Assembly (NCBI GenBank): GCA_021234155.1
Contig: JAJEKV010000002.1
Location: 774,295-838,294, forward strand
Direction: 5' to 3'
Source of the DNA: Isoetes taiwanensis
Lineage: Eukaryota; Streptophyta; Lycopodiopsida; Isoetales; Isoetaceae
Length of the DNA stretch: 64,000 nucleotides
Positions 1 to 12,290 of the stretch are shown here, one piece after another. The position numbers and the translations under genes are program-made. Position 1 is the first letter of the stretch, and each line of letters starts with the position of its first letter. The notes beneath the pieces were generated by a model. It had not been told where the DNA came from. It saw only the letters and a program-made list of their open reading frames with translations, and made no database searches.

Positions 1-234
1 CAACAATGGAAGCAAACCTATTGGCAACAACAACCAGTAGAAACTAATTGACCGATTAAGTTCTTAACCAATATACATAATATACTAAGCTATATATGAT
101 AGCTGCACCAATGTATACATACAGTTTGTAGAAAATACTTAATAATGCTGGCAATAACTGTTCGTTATGTCTATCGATATGTTTTATAATGTTAAATGGA
201 TTGCCTTGTTTGTTTTTTCATATGGTGGTTTATT

Positions 235-308
235 GCACAGTGGCTATGGTGCGAAACTACAATACACGACTACACAAACTTCAACATCTTTCGCACCGTG
301 GCCACAAT
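235..308. repeat. Palindrome-family repeat, locus 1 (HP1)
   Basis: Two half-sites, one reading TATGGTGCGAAAC and the other TTTCGCACCGTGGCCACAA, lie about 50 bp apart. They belong to the family whose best copy is at 15257-15284. The locus is about 90 bp beyond the stop codon of the 408-residue gene that ends at 399 on the minus strand. A comparable cluster lies just 3' of the decayed paralogue near 15.2 kb. Function is unknown. Confidence 0.6.
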
Positions 309-398
309 GCTGACTTTGCATAAGGATCCAAGTTTTTGGTAGACAACACTAGAATTTGAACCCAGTAACACGACTGTTGTTTTATTTGTTAACTATTT

Positions 399-1625
399 TC
401 ACTTAAAGAAAGTACAACAGGAGGTATACAAAGGTTTGTGATGTACAACTCTACGTTTTCCTACTTTGACACCATCCACCAAAAAATGGAAGAAGTTTAA
501 GTCACATTCTAATTCCAAAATAATTCTTACATCAAATAAAGGCCATGCTTCTTTGACTTTTAAGATTTTAAACAATTGACCACCTTTCAAGATGGAAATG
601 TCAATGACCGCAGAGTGGGTACCATCAGCATCGTCTTGTTCCAGCGGAACCCATGTCCATCTACGTCCTTCTTTTAGTTGCCTCCATCTTCTATACTTGA
701 AGGTAATGTACATCGTTTGCTTTCGAATACAATACCTGATTCGAACGCTTTCCTTCTTTATCCTGCAATCTACTTTCTCAACTCCTTCATGCAGCCAGGA
801 CGACCAATCTTCACATAAAATGTTATCCAAAAACAATTGACAATCATTTACGGTAAACATTTTTGACGTCTTCTTGACATTATCGACATCCTTGAACAAC
901 GCAATAAACATATCGACATTCTCGACATCCTTGAACAACGAAATAGACATATCGATGGCTACATTTACCTTCACGTGTCCACATACTCTGCCTTTCTCCT
1001 TCAAAGCAGTGAAAATTTCATGTGATAATTTCATCTTGGCAAGAAATACAGAACTGGAATCCATTGGGCAGGAGCTAAGCTGTGATATTGGGGGCAATGG
1101 TAAGTCCATAATTTTGCTTTTCCGAGGGTAATATCCATATCTTAGGAACCAAATCCCTCTTTCCCGCAGCTGCACTTCCGTTTCACCTTCAAATAGCAAT
1201 GATCCAATATCATAATAGAAAGCATGGAAGATGCTTGTTATGGAGCTCGATGGCTCTAGGTCCAGCACATCCGAAATACAGAGCCCTGAGATACCAAAAA
1301 CCCAATTAGTTGATTTTACAAATAAATAGTGAAAGACAGATTGAAAATCACAATTAGCACGTAGCTCAGGAAAATTGCATCGACCTCTTATTTTTTCTTT
1401 TTTTTCAATGTCTGTGGGTGTATATAGGTGCCTCACTTGGATATATACTTCCCCTCTAACCTCAAATCTGACAACAATAGCCTTCCAATGGAATGAAATT
1501 ATATTTCTTCTGCCTTTGATCACACGGCGAGGACCTCTAAATGGCGTCCAAATTGTAATGAAGCTACCAAGAGATATATTAAAGCAGCCAAAATCATTCT
1601 CAACTGTAATAGAGCTAATCGCCAT
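399..1625 (-). CDS. Intronless 408-residue protein of unknown function
   Basis: This is an uninterrupted frame starting MAISSITVEN. I do not recognise the family. Visible features are a basic, aromatic-rich N-terminal third (HWKAIVVRFEVRGEVYIQVR), an imperfect internal tandem of about 15 residues near 232-254 (LFKDVENVDMFIALFKDVDN, coded around 875-950), and a basic C-terminal third with VRIRYCIRK and TFKYRRW. There is no signal peptide or clear membrane segment. The start is supported by a near-full-length decayed copy at 13876-15045 that also begins MAISSIT and aligns in short blocks to the end. A TATA-like box lies 112 bp upstream. The frame could be a host gene, a recently silenced member of a small family, or cargo of a mobile element, given the palindromic repeats next to both copies. 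It is certain as an open frame; its function is unassigned. Confidence 0.6.
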   Translation of the reverse strand: MAISSITVENDFGCFNISLGSFITIWTPFRGPRRVIKGRRNIISFHWKAIVVRFEVRGEVYIQVRHLYTPTDIEKKEKIRGRCNFPELRANCDFQSVFHYLFVKSTNWVFGISGLCISDVLDLEPSSSITSIFHAFYYDIGSLLFEGETEVQLRERGIWFLRYGYYPRKSKIMDLPLPPISQLSSCPMDSSSVFLAKMKLSHEIFTALKEKGRVCGHVKVNVAIDMSISLFKDVENVDMFIALFKDVDNVKKTSKMFTVNDCQLFLDNILCEDWSSWLHEGVEKVDCRIKKESVRIRYCIRKQTMYITFKYRRWRQLKEGRRWTWVPLEQDDADGTHSAVIDISILKGGQLFKILKVKEAWPLFDVRIILELECDLNFFHFLVDGVKVGKRRVVHHKPLYTSCCTFFK

Positions 1626-1736
1626 CTAAAAGGAACCTGAACAACCTGAATTTTATGAAATCAAAGAACTAGAATAGATTGAGAGCAAAATGGGAGAGAG
1701 AGACGCGAAAAGCCGGGCAGCTTGGGGAGATGGAAA

Positions 1737-1744
1737 TATTTATA
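1737..1744 (-). promoter_or_regulatory. Candidate TATA box of the 408-residue gene
   Basis: On the minus strand this reads TATAAATA, in a TA-rich context, 112 bp before the ATG at 1625. Transcription would be expected to start about 30 bp downstream, leaving a leader of about 80 nt rich in GAGA on the plus strand (CTCTC in the transcript). Only the motif and its spacing support this. Confidence 0.4.
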
Positions 1745-2019
1745 CATACCCCATACATTTAGGCGGTAATTCAGGGCAGGAATAATTTGTAATTATTGCT
1801 TCCGGCCCACCGAACCTCCAGGGTAGGCAGGTAAGGAAAATGCCGAACTTGTACCTTGACGACACCTGGCATGGATGAAGAAAAGCATGTACACGCTCGC
1901 ATTTTGATTGACCGCGCGATTTCCACTGTGGCATCAAGTTTAGGACAATAAGCAATCCCACCAAACCTCTAATGCTACAAGACAGACGACCCTCACTGCC
2001 CGTGCAATTACCAGACCAC

Positions 2020-3629
2020 CATGGTCAATTCACTGTCTTGCAAAATATTGGCTGACATTCTCGAGCTACAGTTGACGATGTGGGCACATGAAGCAAAGAT
2101 GTTGGCTCTTACACAAGTAGGATTTAGGCCCCAACACTCAATTGTGGTTTAAGACAACAAAAATCCTCAGCAGGACTTGTACTAATGCGTTGATGATTTC
2201 ACAAAGCCTTTCGACATTGTACCTTGGTAATGATTTACAAAATGCAATATATAGGTTGTATGTGGTATGTTCAGGACTACTAGCAGTCAAAACAACATGT
2301 CATCAGTAGTTTTAGAGTTTGCCAAGGATACTTAATCTCTTCAACAATGTTTGACAAATATATTGATGAGTTGGAAGGTTGGCTTATTGAACACAGACTA
2401 GTGAGAGCTAGGTAGCTCATATACGCCAACGATGTGGACCTTTTATCCTACATTCCAGATGACATGCAATGCCATTTAGATGCCCTGGATACTTTCTACC
2501 AGGCCATTGGAATGTAAGTTAACTTGATCAAGACTAAGGTGTTGTTCGTCGTCTCATCCTCGTGCTAGCCAAAGGTCTCCCTTCTTCATTTACCAGGGTC
2601 AAAATGTGAGGTGGCATCCACTTACAAGTATTTAAGAGTGGAGTTTCCTTCTACCACATACTGTGACACTTCCATCCGGAAGGCACTGTATGTCATGCAG
2701 AACAACAATTATAAAGCAGAGTTGTATGACTAGGCCCATCAATCGCACTTGTTTTGGGCTCTAGTAGAGGCTATTTATCTATACAAGATCGAGGTTTGGG
2801 ATTCGATGGTATCCCTGGCCACAGCAGGAGACTGGTTTTTACCTCTTGACATGGCTGCACTAGACCGCGACATCATCTACTTTTATAGGTGGTCAGTATG
2901 GGCGTGCTTGTCTCTCTAACCTTGCTTATGTCATGGCACTAGATCTACAACGTCCTAAAGCCTATTTGAAGAAAGAAACGAGCGCAGTGGTTCTCCAGAT
3001 GGAATGTGCGTGAAGAAGATCACCATCACTTGAAATAGTACCTTGATGCTTGCTTCCTTAGCAAATGCTAGGATATGGATGTCCTAGAACAAATTAAAAC
3101 AACACACTACCAGCAACAGATTAATCCTATGCTCACATGAGGTCCACAATTGTATACAATTGTAGCTTCCATTCGCACGGGTGCGCATTGCCTCCACATT
3201 GGGACATGTAGATGAATTCGGGAGGCACGCGAGAACATGCTATGACAGTGCTACCAACTAGGAGTCATTGAGGATGAATGCCACGCCCTTCAAAATTCTG
3301 GCGTCCAACCATATCCGAGCACGCTATGTTGAGTTGTTTCTGCCTAACCAGCTACTATATATGTTGTTAGACACAGCAGCATGGGGCTTACTGGGATCAT
3401 ATTTTCAAAAGATCATGGATATGCACACTCAGATATGTCCTCCCGCTATGATATTGAAACAGATTTTTGATCATTGTATATTTTGTCAGCATGCTTATTA
3501 CTACCAAGATTTTTCCCTCGAAAACACTTTGAGGCAGGGATTTTTTAGTCCTGACTGTAACACGCTTGTTGTCCTATAGGCCAATTGATCTCCGTGGATG
3601 AAATACATTAATTCATTCATTCATTTATC
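2020..3629 (+). pseudogene. 5'-truncated, decayed LINE reverse transcriptase
   Basis: Reverse-transcriptase blocks are recognisable across several frames on the plus strand. Around 2040-2150 there is ILADILELQLTMWAHEAKML followed by QVGFRPQHS, the QxGFRPxHS block of LINE polymerases. Around 2190-2220 a degraded DDFTKPFDIV block matches the usual DFxKAFD motif. Around 2370-2500 IDELEGWL is followed by YANDVDLLS, the catalytic YADD box with one Asp lost, and then a VNLIKTK block. A 103-residue open stretch at 3268-3579 is the C-terminal region. The element ends in an ATTC-type tail (TTAATTCATTCATTCATTTA, 3609-3628). Several stops and frameshifts and the damaged catalytic box make it inactive. 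It differs clearly from the LINE at 51.8-54.6 kb. Confidence 0.7.
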
Positions 3630-4022
3630 ATGCATTCGCAAGAGAATATGCTCTTAATGAAAATACTAAAATACAATGTGTTGAAGATTCGAGGAACTTG
3701 GAAGATATAATGATATCGTTGAACAGATGCGACGGAGCAGGGTCCGATACATAGATGAGATGTGATGCATTTGAGATGCTCTTTGAGATGCAAAATAAAA
3801 TTACTTTTGAAGTACGAAATCCGATTACTGCATTTCGTTACGAGACATGAGTATGGAAAACCCTTCCAATAAAAAGAGGGGAGGGACATGCATTTCGGAT
3901 TGTATGGTATAGTTTAGATGAATAGCCAAGCACCAAAGATGCTGCATGAAGAGCTGCAAACAAGAACTTTATCCTCCAAAAGAGTTCTTCCAAAATAGTT
4001 GCATGCATTGAATTGTCTAAAA
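3630..4022. other. Intergenic, no recognised feature
   Basis: AT-rich sequence between two LINE-type 3' ends. Short frames on either strand have no recognisable domain. It may be the body of a very short LINE remnant whose tail follows at 4023-4080, but nothing inside proves that. Confidence 0.4.
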
Positions 4023-4080
4023 TTCATTGGTCTCCGTGGACGATAAAATCATATTCTATTATATTCTATTCTATTATTGA
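4023..4080 (+). mobile_element. LINE 3'-end remnant
   Basis: The sequence GGTCTCCGTGGACGATAAAA followed by an ATTCT-type tail closely resembles the 3' end of the LINE that finishes at 3629 (GATCTCCGTGGATGAAATAC plus ATTC tail). It is probably the 3' tip of a second, strongly truncated member of the same family. Confidence 0.45.
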
Positions 4081-4562
4081 TGGATGTCGTCCATCAAAAA
4101 ATTCTCATTATTTCACAAACCCTTATGGGCGTTAACATAGATTACCCGTCCTGGTTTCAAGGAAATTTGTTCTATGCTGAAGCCTGGAAGGGTTTCCAGT
4201 TTAAGGATTTTAACCCAAATCGAGTTGGGAGTTTGGGCGTGTAGTAGTGGTGATGATTGGTATCTAGGTGGGGATTGCCTTCCAGATTAAGAGATGTTGT
4301 TTAACGTTGGTTAGGGGTAGGGCAACCTTGTTGCCTGAATCAGTTGTGCTTAGGTCTCTGTCGCTGCACTCTGCCCCACATTTTCCAGGATTTCATGCTG
4401 AAAAGTTCAGGATGCAATATTTATTTGATTTTGCCAATGGTTTTTGCTTCTGTATTTATTTTGTAAACATACGCAGCTGAGGTGTATTTTTTCTTGGCCC
4501 TTGATCTGGCATATTCTCATAGGATCCAATGATCCAAAAAAGACCCGTAAAAAAGACTCATG

Positions 4563-4693
4563 TTTAGGGTATCGCAAACATAGGTTAAGATTTAGGCGTC
4601 AGATTTTATTCCGGCGGCATTCTTGGGCATTTTTCGTCTCCCGTTATCAGCCAGGGCAGCAAAGGTTAAAGATTTAGGGCTCGCAAAACCCTA
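4563..4693 (+). promoter_or_regulatory. Telo-box motifs in the RPL19 promoter/leader
   Basis: TTTAGGG occurs at 4563-4569 and 4673-4679, and AAACCCTA at 4686-4693, 35 bp before the ATG. Telo boxes are a known feature of plant promoters for ribosomal protein and other translation genes, where they act with proliferation-linked factors. No clear TATA box is seen close upstream, which also fits this class. The transcription start is not determined. Confidence 0.55.
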
Positions 4694-4727
4694 TCCTTTC
4701 TTCCAGCGGTCGACGGAGGCTGCAGAG

Positions 4728-5820
<1,093 letters not shown>

Positions 5821-6480
5821 AACTCCTGGTGAGAAAACCAAGATATTTTTATCTTTGTCTTATGTTCTAATGAGAACCACAGTTTACGTATTCATTATAC
5901 AAGGTCTTTCTTGTGTTTTTGCATATGAGCCAGAAATATGTTGGGGTTTGTGTTATTTAGTTTGGGTCATAGATAAAAGGCTGGGTTAGCACATTATCAG
6001 TTCATTTTGGTGCGGATGTCAAAATTGGATGTGTTGTCATAACTCGCTCTGCACTGCACGTTATTCTTCTGTATCAAATATCTGCATTGTGCACCAAATT
6101 TTCAGTAGGGTAATAATGTTAAAAGGAATTTCAAAAGGCTTACATAAAATCACTATTTAAAGCACCAACACTAAAGCTACCAAAAGTCCAAGCTTCATGT
6201 ACGTGTAGATTAGCTTTTACCAGTCTATTTAATACGGTGAGTGTCACTACACTGCAAGCTTGTTATGCACCGAAATTTTAGCGAAAACTCTATAACAGGG
6301 ATGTTACCACATTTCTAGTGAAGTTAGCTAAAGGGTCTATTTCCATACTTTATGGGTGACCATTGATTAGGTGAATATTCCTCGATTTATGCCAGATCAA
6401 TTATAGATTTTTCATCAAAAAGTAGTGTTTTAACTTTTAACAGTGCAAGCAATAAAATTATAATTTATTGCCATAAGTTA
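5821..6480. other. RPL19 3' flank, no further gene seen
   Basis: AT-rich DNA that should contain the RPL19 3' UTR and polyadenylation region. No strong poly(A) signal can be singled out, and no coding frame or repeat is evident. Confidence 0.5.
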
Positions 6481-7882
6481 GCGAAGGCTGAGAAGGAAAA
6501 GAGTTCAAGTCGGCTGTGGCCACGTCGTGAAATTTGCGTGGAATGGCATGTTGGAATGTATGGGGGGAAGGAAATCGGGACCCGCGAGTGGATGGGGGGC
6601 CCCGCCCGGCGACGGTAGCAGTCCCCCTGCCCACTGCGGAAGGGGGGACCGATTTGCTTCTCCCCACAACATGGAAGATGGGAGCTGCGTTTTTTTTACC
6701 GATTCTTGTTCCTGATTGCACCGGCTTGATCTTGATCTTCACCGGCTGAGCGGAATGGCAGCCCCTCTTTCCATTCCGGAGTGTAGGGGACTGCCACATG
6801 GCAGCACTAGGATGATTCCGGCGACCCATCTTCCATGTTGTAATCGGCTGCCCTCCACACCAGAAAAACGAAAAAAAAAGGGAGAAGAAATGTTAAGAGG
6901 CATCGCCACCAAGGAATGTAGCATGATAGCCAACCCCTAAGTAAACCCTGCTTGGAAGCCTTGCCTTGCCAAGTCCAAAGGCTGAAACAATTTCCTTCTT
7001 TCAGGAAATGGAGCCAGATCCTTCCTAGAAGCAAAAGAATTAAAATCATAGTGGGATTTGAACCTACGAATAGCTAGGCAGGTTTTGAAGGATTCTAAGC
7101 TCTGCATTTTCCCAAGAATAGAGCCAAATGATTCGAAGAAGCAAAGAAATTGAAGCCCACAGTGGGTCCCACAAATGCCCAGATATCAGTCCCACTATAG
7201 TCATCTGCCAATGCTCTTGCGACATAGAAATAGAGAGATCTTCTACATGTGTGAATCATCATGTAAGAGGCCAAATTGGCTTTGAATACTTCACGCTAGA
7301 GGCCAAATTGGCTTTGAATACTTCACGCTGGCTTAAATACTCCCCAAAAAAAAAAAGGCAGAAAGGTGCAACATGAGGCGTGGGCAGTATTATGCTTGGA
7401 TGCCTCTATTCTCAATTCAATTTAACACCAAGTCTTTTCTAGCCCCATGGGTCTAGCCGGTAGTAACAATTCTGTAGTGTCGAATGCTTCTCTCTAATCA
7501 TTTATCTTCATTCAAGCAATCCTAATGCTTCTATTCCCAATTCAATCTTCTTATAGCTATGTTTTTGTGCTTATCGAACGTTTTTTTTTAATTAACTTGC
7601 TCTTGAACTCAAACCACTCAATCTCATACTAGGAAAACTAAGACCTTACCAACATATCAAGATTAGTTTTTTTTTGTTTCCTTGTTTTGTTAGGTTTAAA
7701 GTGGTTAGGTTTCCAACAGTATTTGTCTCCTTATTTTAGATGCTACCTTCTCAAAACTTGCCCCCCTTGGTTTAATGTTTAAGGCAAATTATTCTAATTT
7801 TCTCAAGGCCAAGGTTCAAGGGTCCAAACCTTCTTTATGTTATTATATCCCTTATTGTATCAAACCTTCTTTATTATGTTCG
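6481..7882. other. Non-coding stretch with a small inverted repeat and a 32-bp tandem pair
   Basis: A perfect 16-bp inverted repeat (CAACATGGAAGATGGG at 6667-6682 against 6825-6840) encloses 142 bp of GC-rich DNA. A perfect direct duplication of a 32-bp unit (7266-7297 and 7298-7329) contains AGGCCAAATTGGCTTTGAAT. Frames here overlap on both strands and have no recognisable domain, so no gene is called. Confidence 0.5.
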
Positions 7883-8890
7883 TTATGTCAAGGGTTGGAT
7901 AGGGGAACCGAGCTCCTGGAGGATGGCCATTCGCATACGGCCCCCCTGCGGAGAGCTGCCAGGAAAGGCTGTATTGGGAACTTTTTTGGTGTCCGCCTCT
8001 TGGGGTAGGGACTCTCTCCTCTGTTGACGTGGTCGTGCAAAGTCTTGGCCTTGTTTGACTTGGGGAAGGTTGCTAGCTTGGCTACCCAACAATAGGCTGC
8101 CTGGACCGTTCTAATGCTAACTCTTTGATCTAAACCTTATCCAGAAATTCGAAAAATTGGTATGCGGGTGATGACTTAGGAAGCCAGCTAACAAAAAATC
8201 AGAATTTAATTTTATACTATGCATTAATTTTGAATTTATGAATGTCTTGCTCCTGCAAAAGTGGCCCTTGACTTTTAATTGCCATAACGGGAGGAGGACA
8301 GATTCAAACTCCATTACCTCAGTTCCCCTTGCATCGCGTTTTCAACTGCAACTTCTCGGCCATATCCCAGGTGCAAAAAAACACAACTCGGCATCCAAAA
8401 TGCAAACTCTTCAAGAACCTGGCAACTCACGAGGTTTACGTTTCAGAGGCCCTATCCTTGTCAGATTCGACCAGGGCCTTGTGCCGTGTCTTGACATAGA
8501 GGAGGATGTTGACACCAGAGCACGGACCCTAAAAACGCCTCGGAAGCAGCTTGCCCCAAAAGTCCTCTCCCGAAGGCTCTAGAGAAGAAGAAGAAGAAGA
8601 AGAAGAGATTTTAACGTCACGCCACAAGGCAGCGTCCTATCGGACATGTGACACTTTATAACACACCCAGATGGGTCCTGCCCCCACCACTTTACATTGC
8701 TGAAGTGGGTCCTTCCCCCACCAACTTTACATTGCATGGCCACTTTCACAACGAGGCGTTGAACCCGTGACCTTGGGTATGGCAGTTTAAAGGACGATCA
8801 ACTTCCCCTCTCCAGAACTGTGATTTGGCTCTGCCAATGGACTCAGAACATCGACATTGACTTCGAGATTCGCTGAAAACAAGGGGAATG
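7883..8890 (+). repeat. Dispersed repeat R, copy 1 (interrupted)
   Basis: The sequence from GGTTGGATAGGGGAACCGAG through CTTGTTTGACTTGGGGAAGG, GATGACTTAGGAAGCCAGC and GGTTTACGTTTCAGAGGC matches, in the same order, the ~1.1-kb units repeated inside the CACTA element at 40.8-46.0 kb. It is interrupted at about 8584-8798 by an unrelated insertion. R has no conserved reading frame across its copies, so it is treated as a non-coding repeat of unknown origin. Confidence 0.65.
8584..8798 (-). mobile_element. SINE-like insertion in repeat R
   Basis: About 215 bp absent from the other R copies lies between GAAGGCTCT and the resuming CAACTTCCCC. Read on the minus strand it contains GGTCACGGGTTCAACGCC, similar to a Pol III B box. 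It also has an internal near-duplication around GTAAAGT(T)GGTGGGGG and ends in a (TTC)n run (8583-8608 on the plus strand as GAA). These are SINE-like traits. No clear A box or target duplication was found. Confidence 0.35.
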
Positions 8891-9329
8891 CGAGGTGGAC
8901 GGTTGGGCGGAAGCGGCTAGAGCAGGCGGCCACCTCCCTTTCTTGCCGCTCTAAACCACCAGATTATGGTGCAAACCAGCAAGGATCTGGGTGCTAGCAG
9001 GACTTGGATTTGTTCCCCCTTCTTAAGAACAGTCATCGGATTTGCTGGTTGTTTGCGTAACCTTCCTTCTTTCAGGCGGCCATAATCGGTTGTTTCAGAT
9101 AATCCACTAACGTGGCAACTTCCTTTGGTAGCATACAAGTTCTTTGGTTGTATGCCCACTATGTCTCTTCTAGACACGTTGAAAGGGTAAACCCAGCAGA
9201 TTGGGATATTGGCCTATAAAGCGAAGGGGATAGAAACTCCAGATTATGTAAAGTAGGATTTGGATATGCAAATTCTAGCTGGAAATATCATACGCTATTT
9301 TTTTGAAGAAAACTTTTCAAGCCCGTTTA
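8891..9329. other. Non-coding, no recognised feature
   Basis: Sequence following repeat R. Short frames only, with no recognised domain and no clear repeat match elsewhere in the window. Confidence 0.4.
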
Positions 9330-9985
9330 GCTTCTTTCCTTGCTAGTAGGAAGCATCAGTTATTTGGCAGAGGCAGTTCAAGAGACATGTGACTTATTCT
9401 TCATATCGATGCTGAGCAATCACTTTTTTCTTGTATGTATCAAGGATGCAGTCGAGGATAATCCTGACAATGCTGCATTGATTAGAGCGCATGATACATT
9501 CAGAGGTATGGGACTCGTTGGTATATCAAGTTCTCTAAATTGTGCATGCTAGGAATTTAAAATGTTTCAAGTACTGCTATGCTTGAACATTTTTTATATG
9601 GATACTGATATCCAATCATATGCTCAAGTACTGATATGCTTGCATCACTTTAGACCAGGTTCTGATATGTCTGTGTCAAGCTCAAGTACTAAGCTTGAGG
9701 GCACCTAGGGGACTAATATATCTCAGCCAGCATTTTGCAATCCTTTGCTTACATGTCTAAAACTGGTTGCAAAAAGTTTTTGTGAAAAGTATTTGTTATC
9801 TGTTAATTGTACTTTCTCATCAGATGCTGATGTAAGAAAGCTTTTTGAGTGTATTATGTATCAGGCCAGCATGGTTTCACTGTGCCTATTCTTCCTATCT
9901 GATCTTTTGAGATCAACATTGTAACATCTTCTATATTAATAGAAAACCACCTTACCTTAAAAAAAAAGAAAAAAAAAAAGCCCGG
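9330..9985 (+). other. Possible poly(A)-ended retrosequence remnant
   Basis: A short coding-like stretch (DAVEDNPDNAALIRAHDTF, about 9450-9505) is followed by AT-rich DNA. That DNA ends TTAATAGAAAACCACCTTACC and then an A-rich run (9957-9980). The end resembles plant LINE 3' ends. There are too few conserved residues to name the source. Confidence 0.3.
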
Positions 9986-11654
9986 AAATAACTAGTACAG
10001 GCAACAACCCTACTAGCAGTTCAAGCTATATCAGTCAATCCCTCAGTAGCCTTATCATTCCGTACATTTGATCGAGCAGATCAAAAGATGGTGCATCCAA
10101 CCATGGTCAAAACATTCCAGTACTTTAGTCTTTTATACATCTTTCCTACATTATGTTCTATGGTCACAATTTCCAATCATTAAACATTTTTGTTCCTTTT
10201 CCAACTCGTATCATTTACTGCGCATGTTCCATAAACCAACCTTTTGACATTACCACATGCACTTGCATGTGCATCTTTTACATGCAAACATGCATGTCTG
10301 CCATATGCACAAGAGTCTTTATTAGGAACATCTTTTCATAACAAAGATCTGTTTTAAGTTCCTATTGTTGCATCATATAAATCTATTTCCCTTTCGTTAG
10401 GGACTAGAAAAGGATCTTCCTACCGTTATATTCATAGCATCCACAATGAGGAGATCTTATCCTTAAAGTTCTTTCCCTTATGTGCTATAGATATAGTCGT
10501 TTGAACTCGGATCAATTTTCTAGTCATTTATCCTATGCAACTATGCATTGTAAGTATGCCTATTTTTTCCAAGTTTCATATGCCTGAAACCAAGTTATTA
10601 CTACATGTATTTGCTACAGTACACTCATAGGATTTAATGTCAATCCCGTTCACATATTGGACAAAATTAAGGAAAATATTTCGTTACATGCTTCATAAAC
10701 TGTTTTTTGTATTCAATATGAATGCAAAAACATGTTTACGGTTCTTTTCTGGAAAACTCATGTATATTCACCACTGTTCCCATGTGTTAGACAACTTTAT
10801 ATCATTATCTAAGATTTCAACCATTTTACATCATTATCTCAAATTTCTTAAGCAAGATAGAGAAGCCATAAATTATTACTATAGCACCATCTTCTAAGCT
10901 GAAAAATTGCTACAGAAGTAGGCATAATTTTGAGGCCAAAAGTACCTATTTTTTGTAGATCTCCAAACATATATATGGTCTGCAATATTATCCTACTAAA
11001 TAGCAGAAAATTGTTTCTTATGCCTACAACATCGTTTCCATTCAAAATTTGATGATGATAGAAGATAAACAGAAATTCAACTTCCTAAAAAATATCTTGT
11101 AGCCTTAAAGTACACCATTTGTGCAAGAAAACAGGCCTGAATGTGCACTCCATTCCATTAAGCCTTTTTGTTTGATCGATGAAGTCATTTTTGCTAACAC
11201 ACACCATAGCGACAAAGCAAGGCACAATGGGAGCAGAATACCATGTACCTGGAGCCAAACAAGTACACATTAGCGATAGACTCGGTAAAGGTACAAGGGC
11301 CAAAAGGTACTTAGGGTGATTTTGGGCTCTTCGCCCTTCACCTATTGTACCCTTTGCTCTTGATTAGTAAAAACATAATAAAACAGCAAACATCAAACCA
11401 AAAAGATTTGTCAATCAGGAAATAACATTCTTATTACCATCAAGATGCATTTCCAGGACCTCTTATGCAGATATATGATCATTTCAATCTTGAAAATAGA
11501 GTAGAAATCTGAAAATCGCATTGCTCTTAGACACGGAGCACAATATGAACTAAGAGCTAAGCTTTAGCATGTGTCCAGAATTAGCCAGGTATCATTGTGT
11601 CCTACTATAAGAAGAGCTTTGCCTTATTTCCATGTTGTTATTAACATAAAAAAA
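9986..11654. other. Intergenic, nothing recognised
   Basis: About 1.7 kb of AT-rich DNA with only short unconserved frames. No repeat, domain or RNA gene is evident on either strand. Confidence 0.5.
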
Positions 11655-12290
11655 AAAAAGAGAGAGAGCGTCGACATTGCCCTGGGGACCAAGTTTCTTG
11701 GCCGGAAGACCTCTCCTTCTTGAAGAAGTGCCAACTAGCTCGTGTCCAACACATTCGTAGTCCAACACATTCGAGGTGGCTGCTGAATATTGCCATATAG
11801 GATGTAAGTGTTTCTTTCTTTGACAAAACTGGCTGTCTAACTTGGTCCATGGGTAATTTCACAATTCTGGACGACCTCCATAATGCCCGAACAATAAAAT
11901 ACTTGGGTTTCTACATGGTCGCCCTCAGAACGCTTCACGATTTGATATGTTTCCCCAGACTGATCTTCGATTTTTTTGTACTTGCTAGAAGGAGGATCCT
12001 TGAATGCAGGATTGAACGGTTGGATAGGGGAATCGAGCTCCAAAAGGTTGGGGATTAGCGTATGCCCCCTCGGAGGAGCGCTGCCAGGATAGGCTGCCTC
12101 GGGAAGTTTTTTGGGGTCCGTCTTCTGGAGTTCTTACTCTTCTCTTCGGTGAGGCACCCCCAGAAAGTCTTCGACTAGGACCTTGCACCGTATCTTGACG
12201 TAGAAGGAGAGGGGGGAGGGGGAGTGTTGACACTAGAGCACGAACTCCCCCCCGAAAATAGCTTGCCCAAAAAAGTCCTCTCACGATGGC
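11655..12290 (+). repeat. Dispersed repeat R, partial copy 2
   Basis: Blocks in R order are present. GACCAAGTTTCTTGGCCGGA is followed by a GCCAACTAGCTCGTGTCCAA block, GGTTTCTACATGGTC, GATTTGATATGTTTCCCC, then GGTTGGATAGGGGAATCGAG, GGCTGCCTCGGGAAG and AGCACGAACTCCCCCC. These correspond to the segments between about 41.27 and 42.24 kb. The copy is degenerate and incomplete at both ends. Confidence 0.55.

Noticed and set aside
6458-7049. Overlapping frames on both strands up to 123 codons
   Set aside because: All lie in a GC-biased stretch, overlap in several frames and show no domain or codon consistency.
7041-7060. TGGGATTTGAACCTACGA, similar to a tRNA T-loop in reverse
   Set aside because: No acceptor stem, D arm or anticodon arm can be folded around it, so it is not a tRNA gene.
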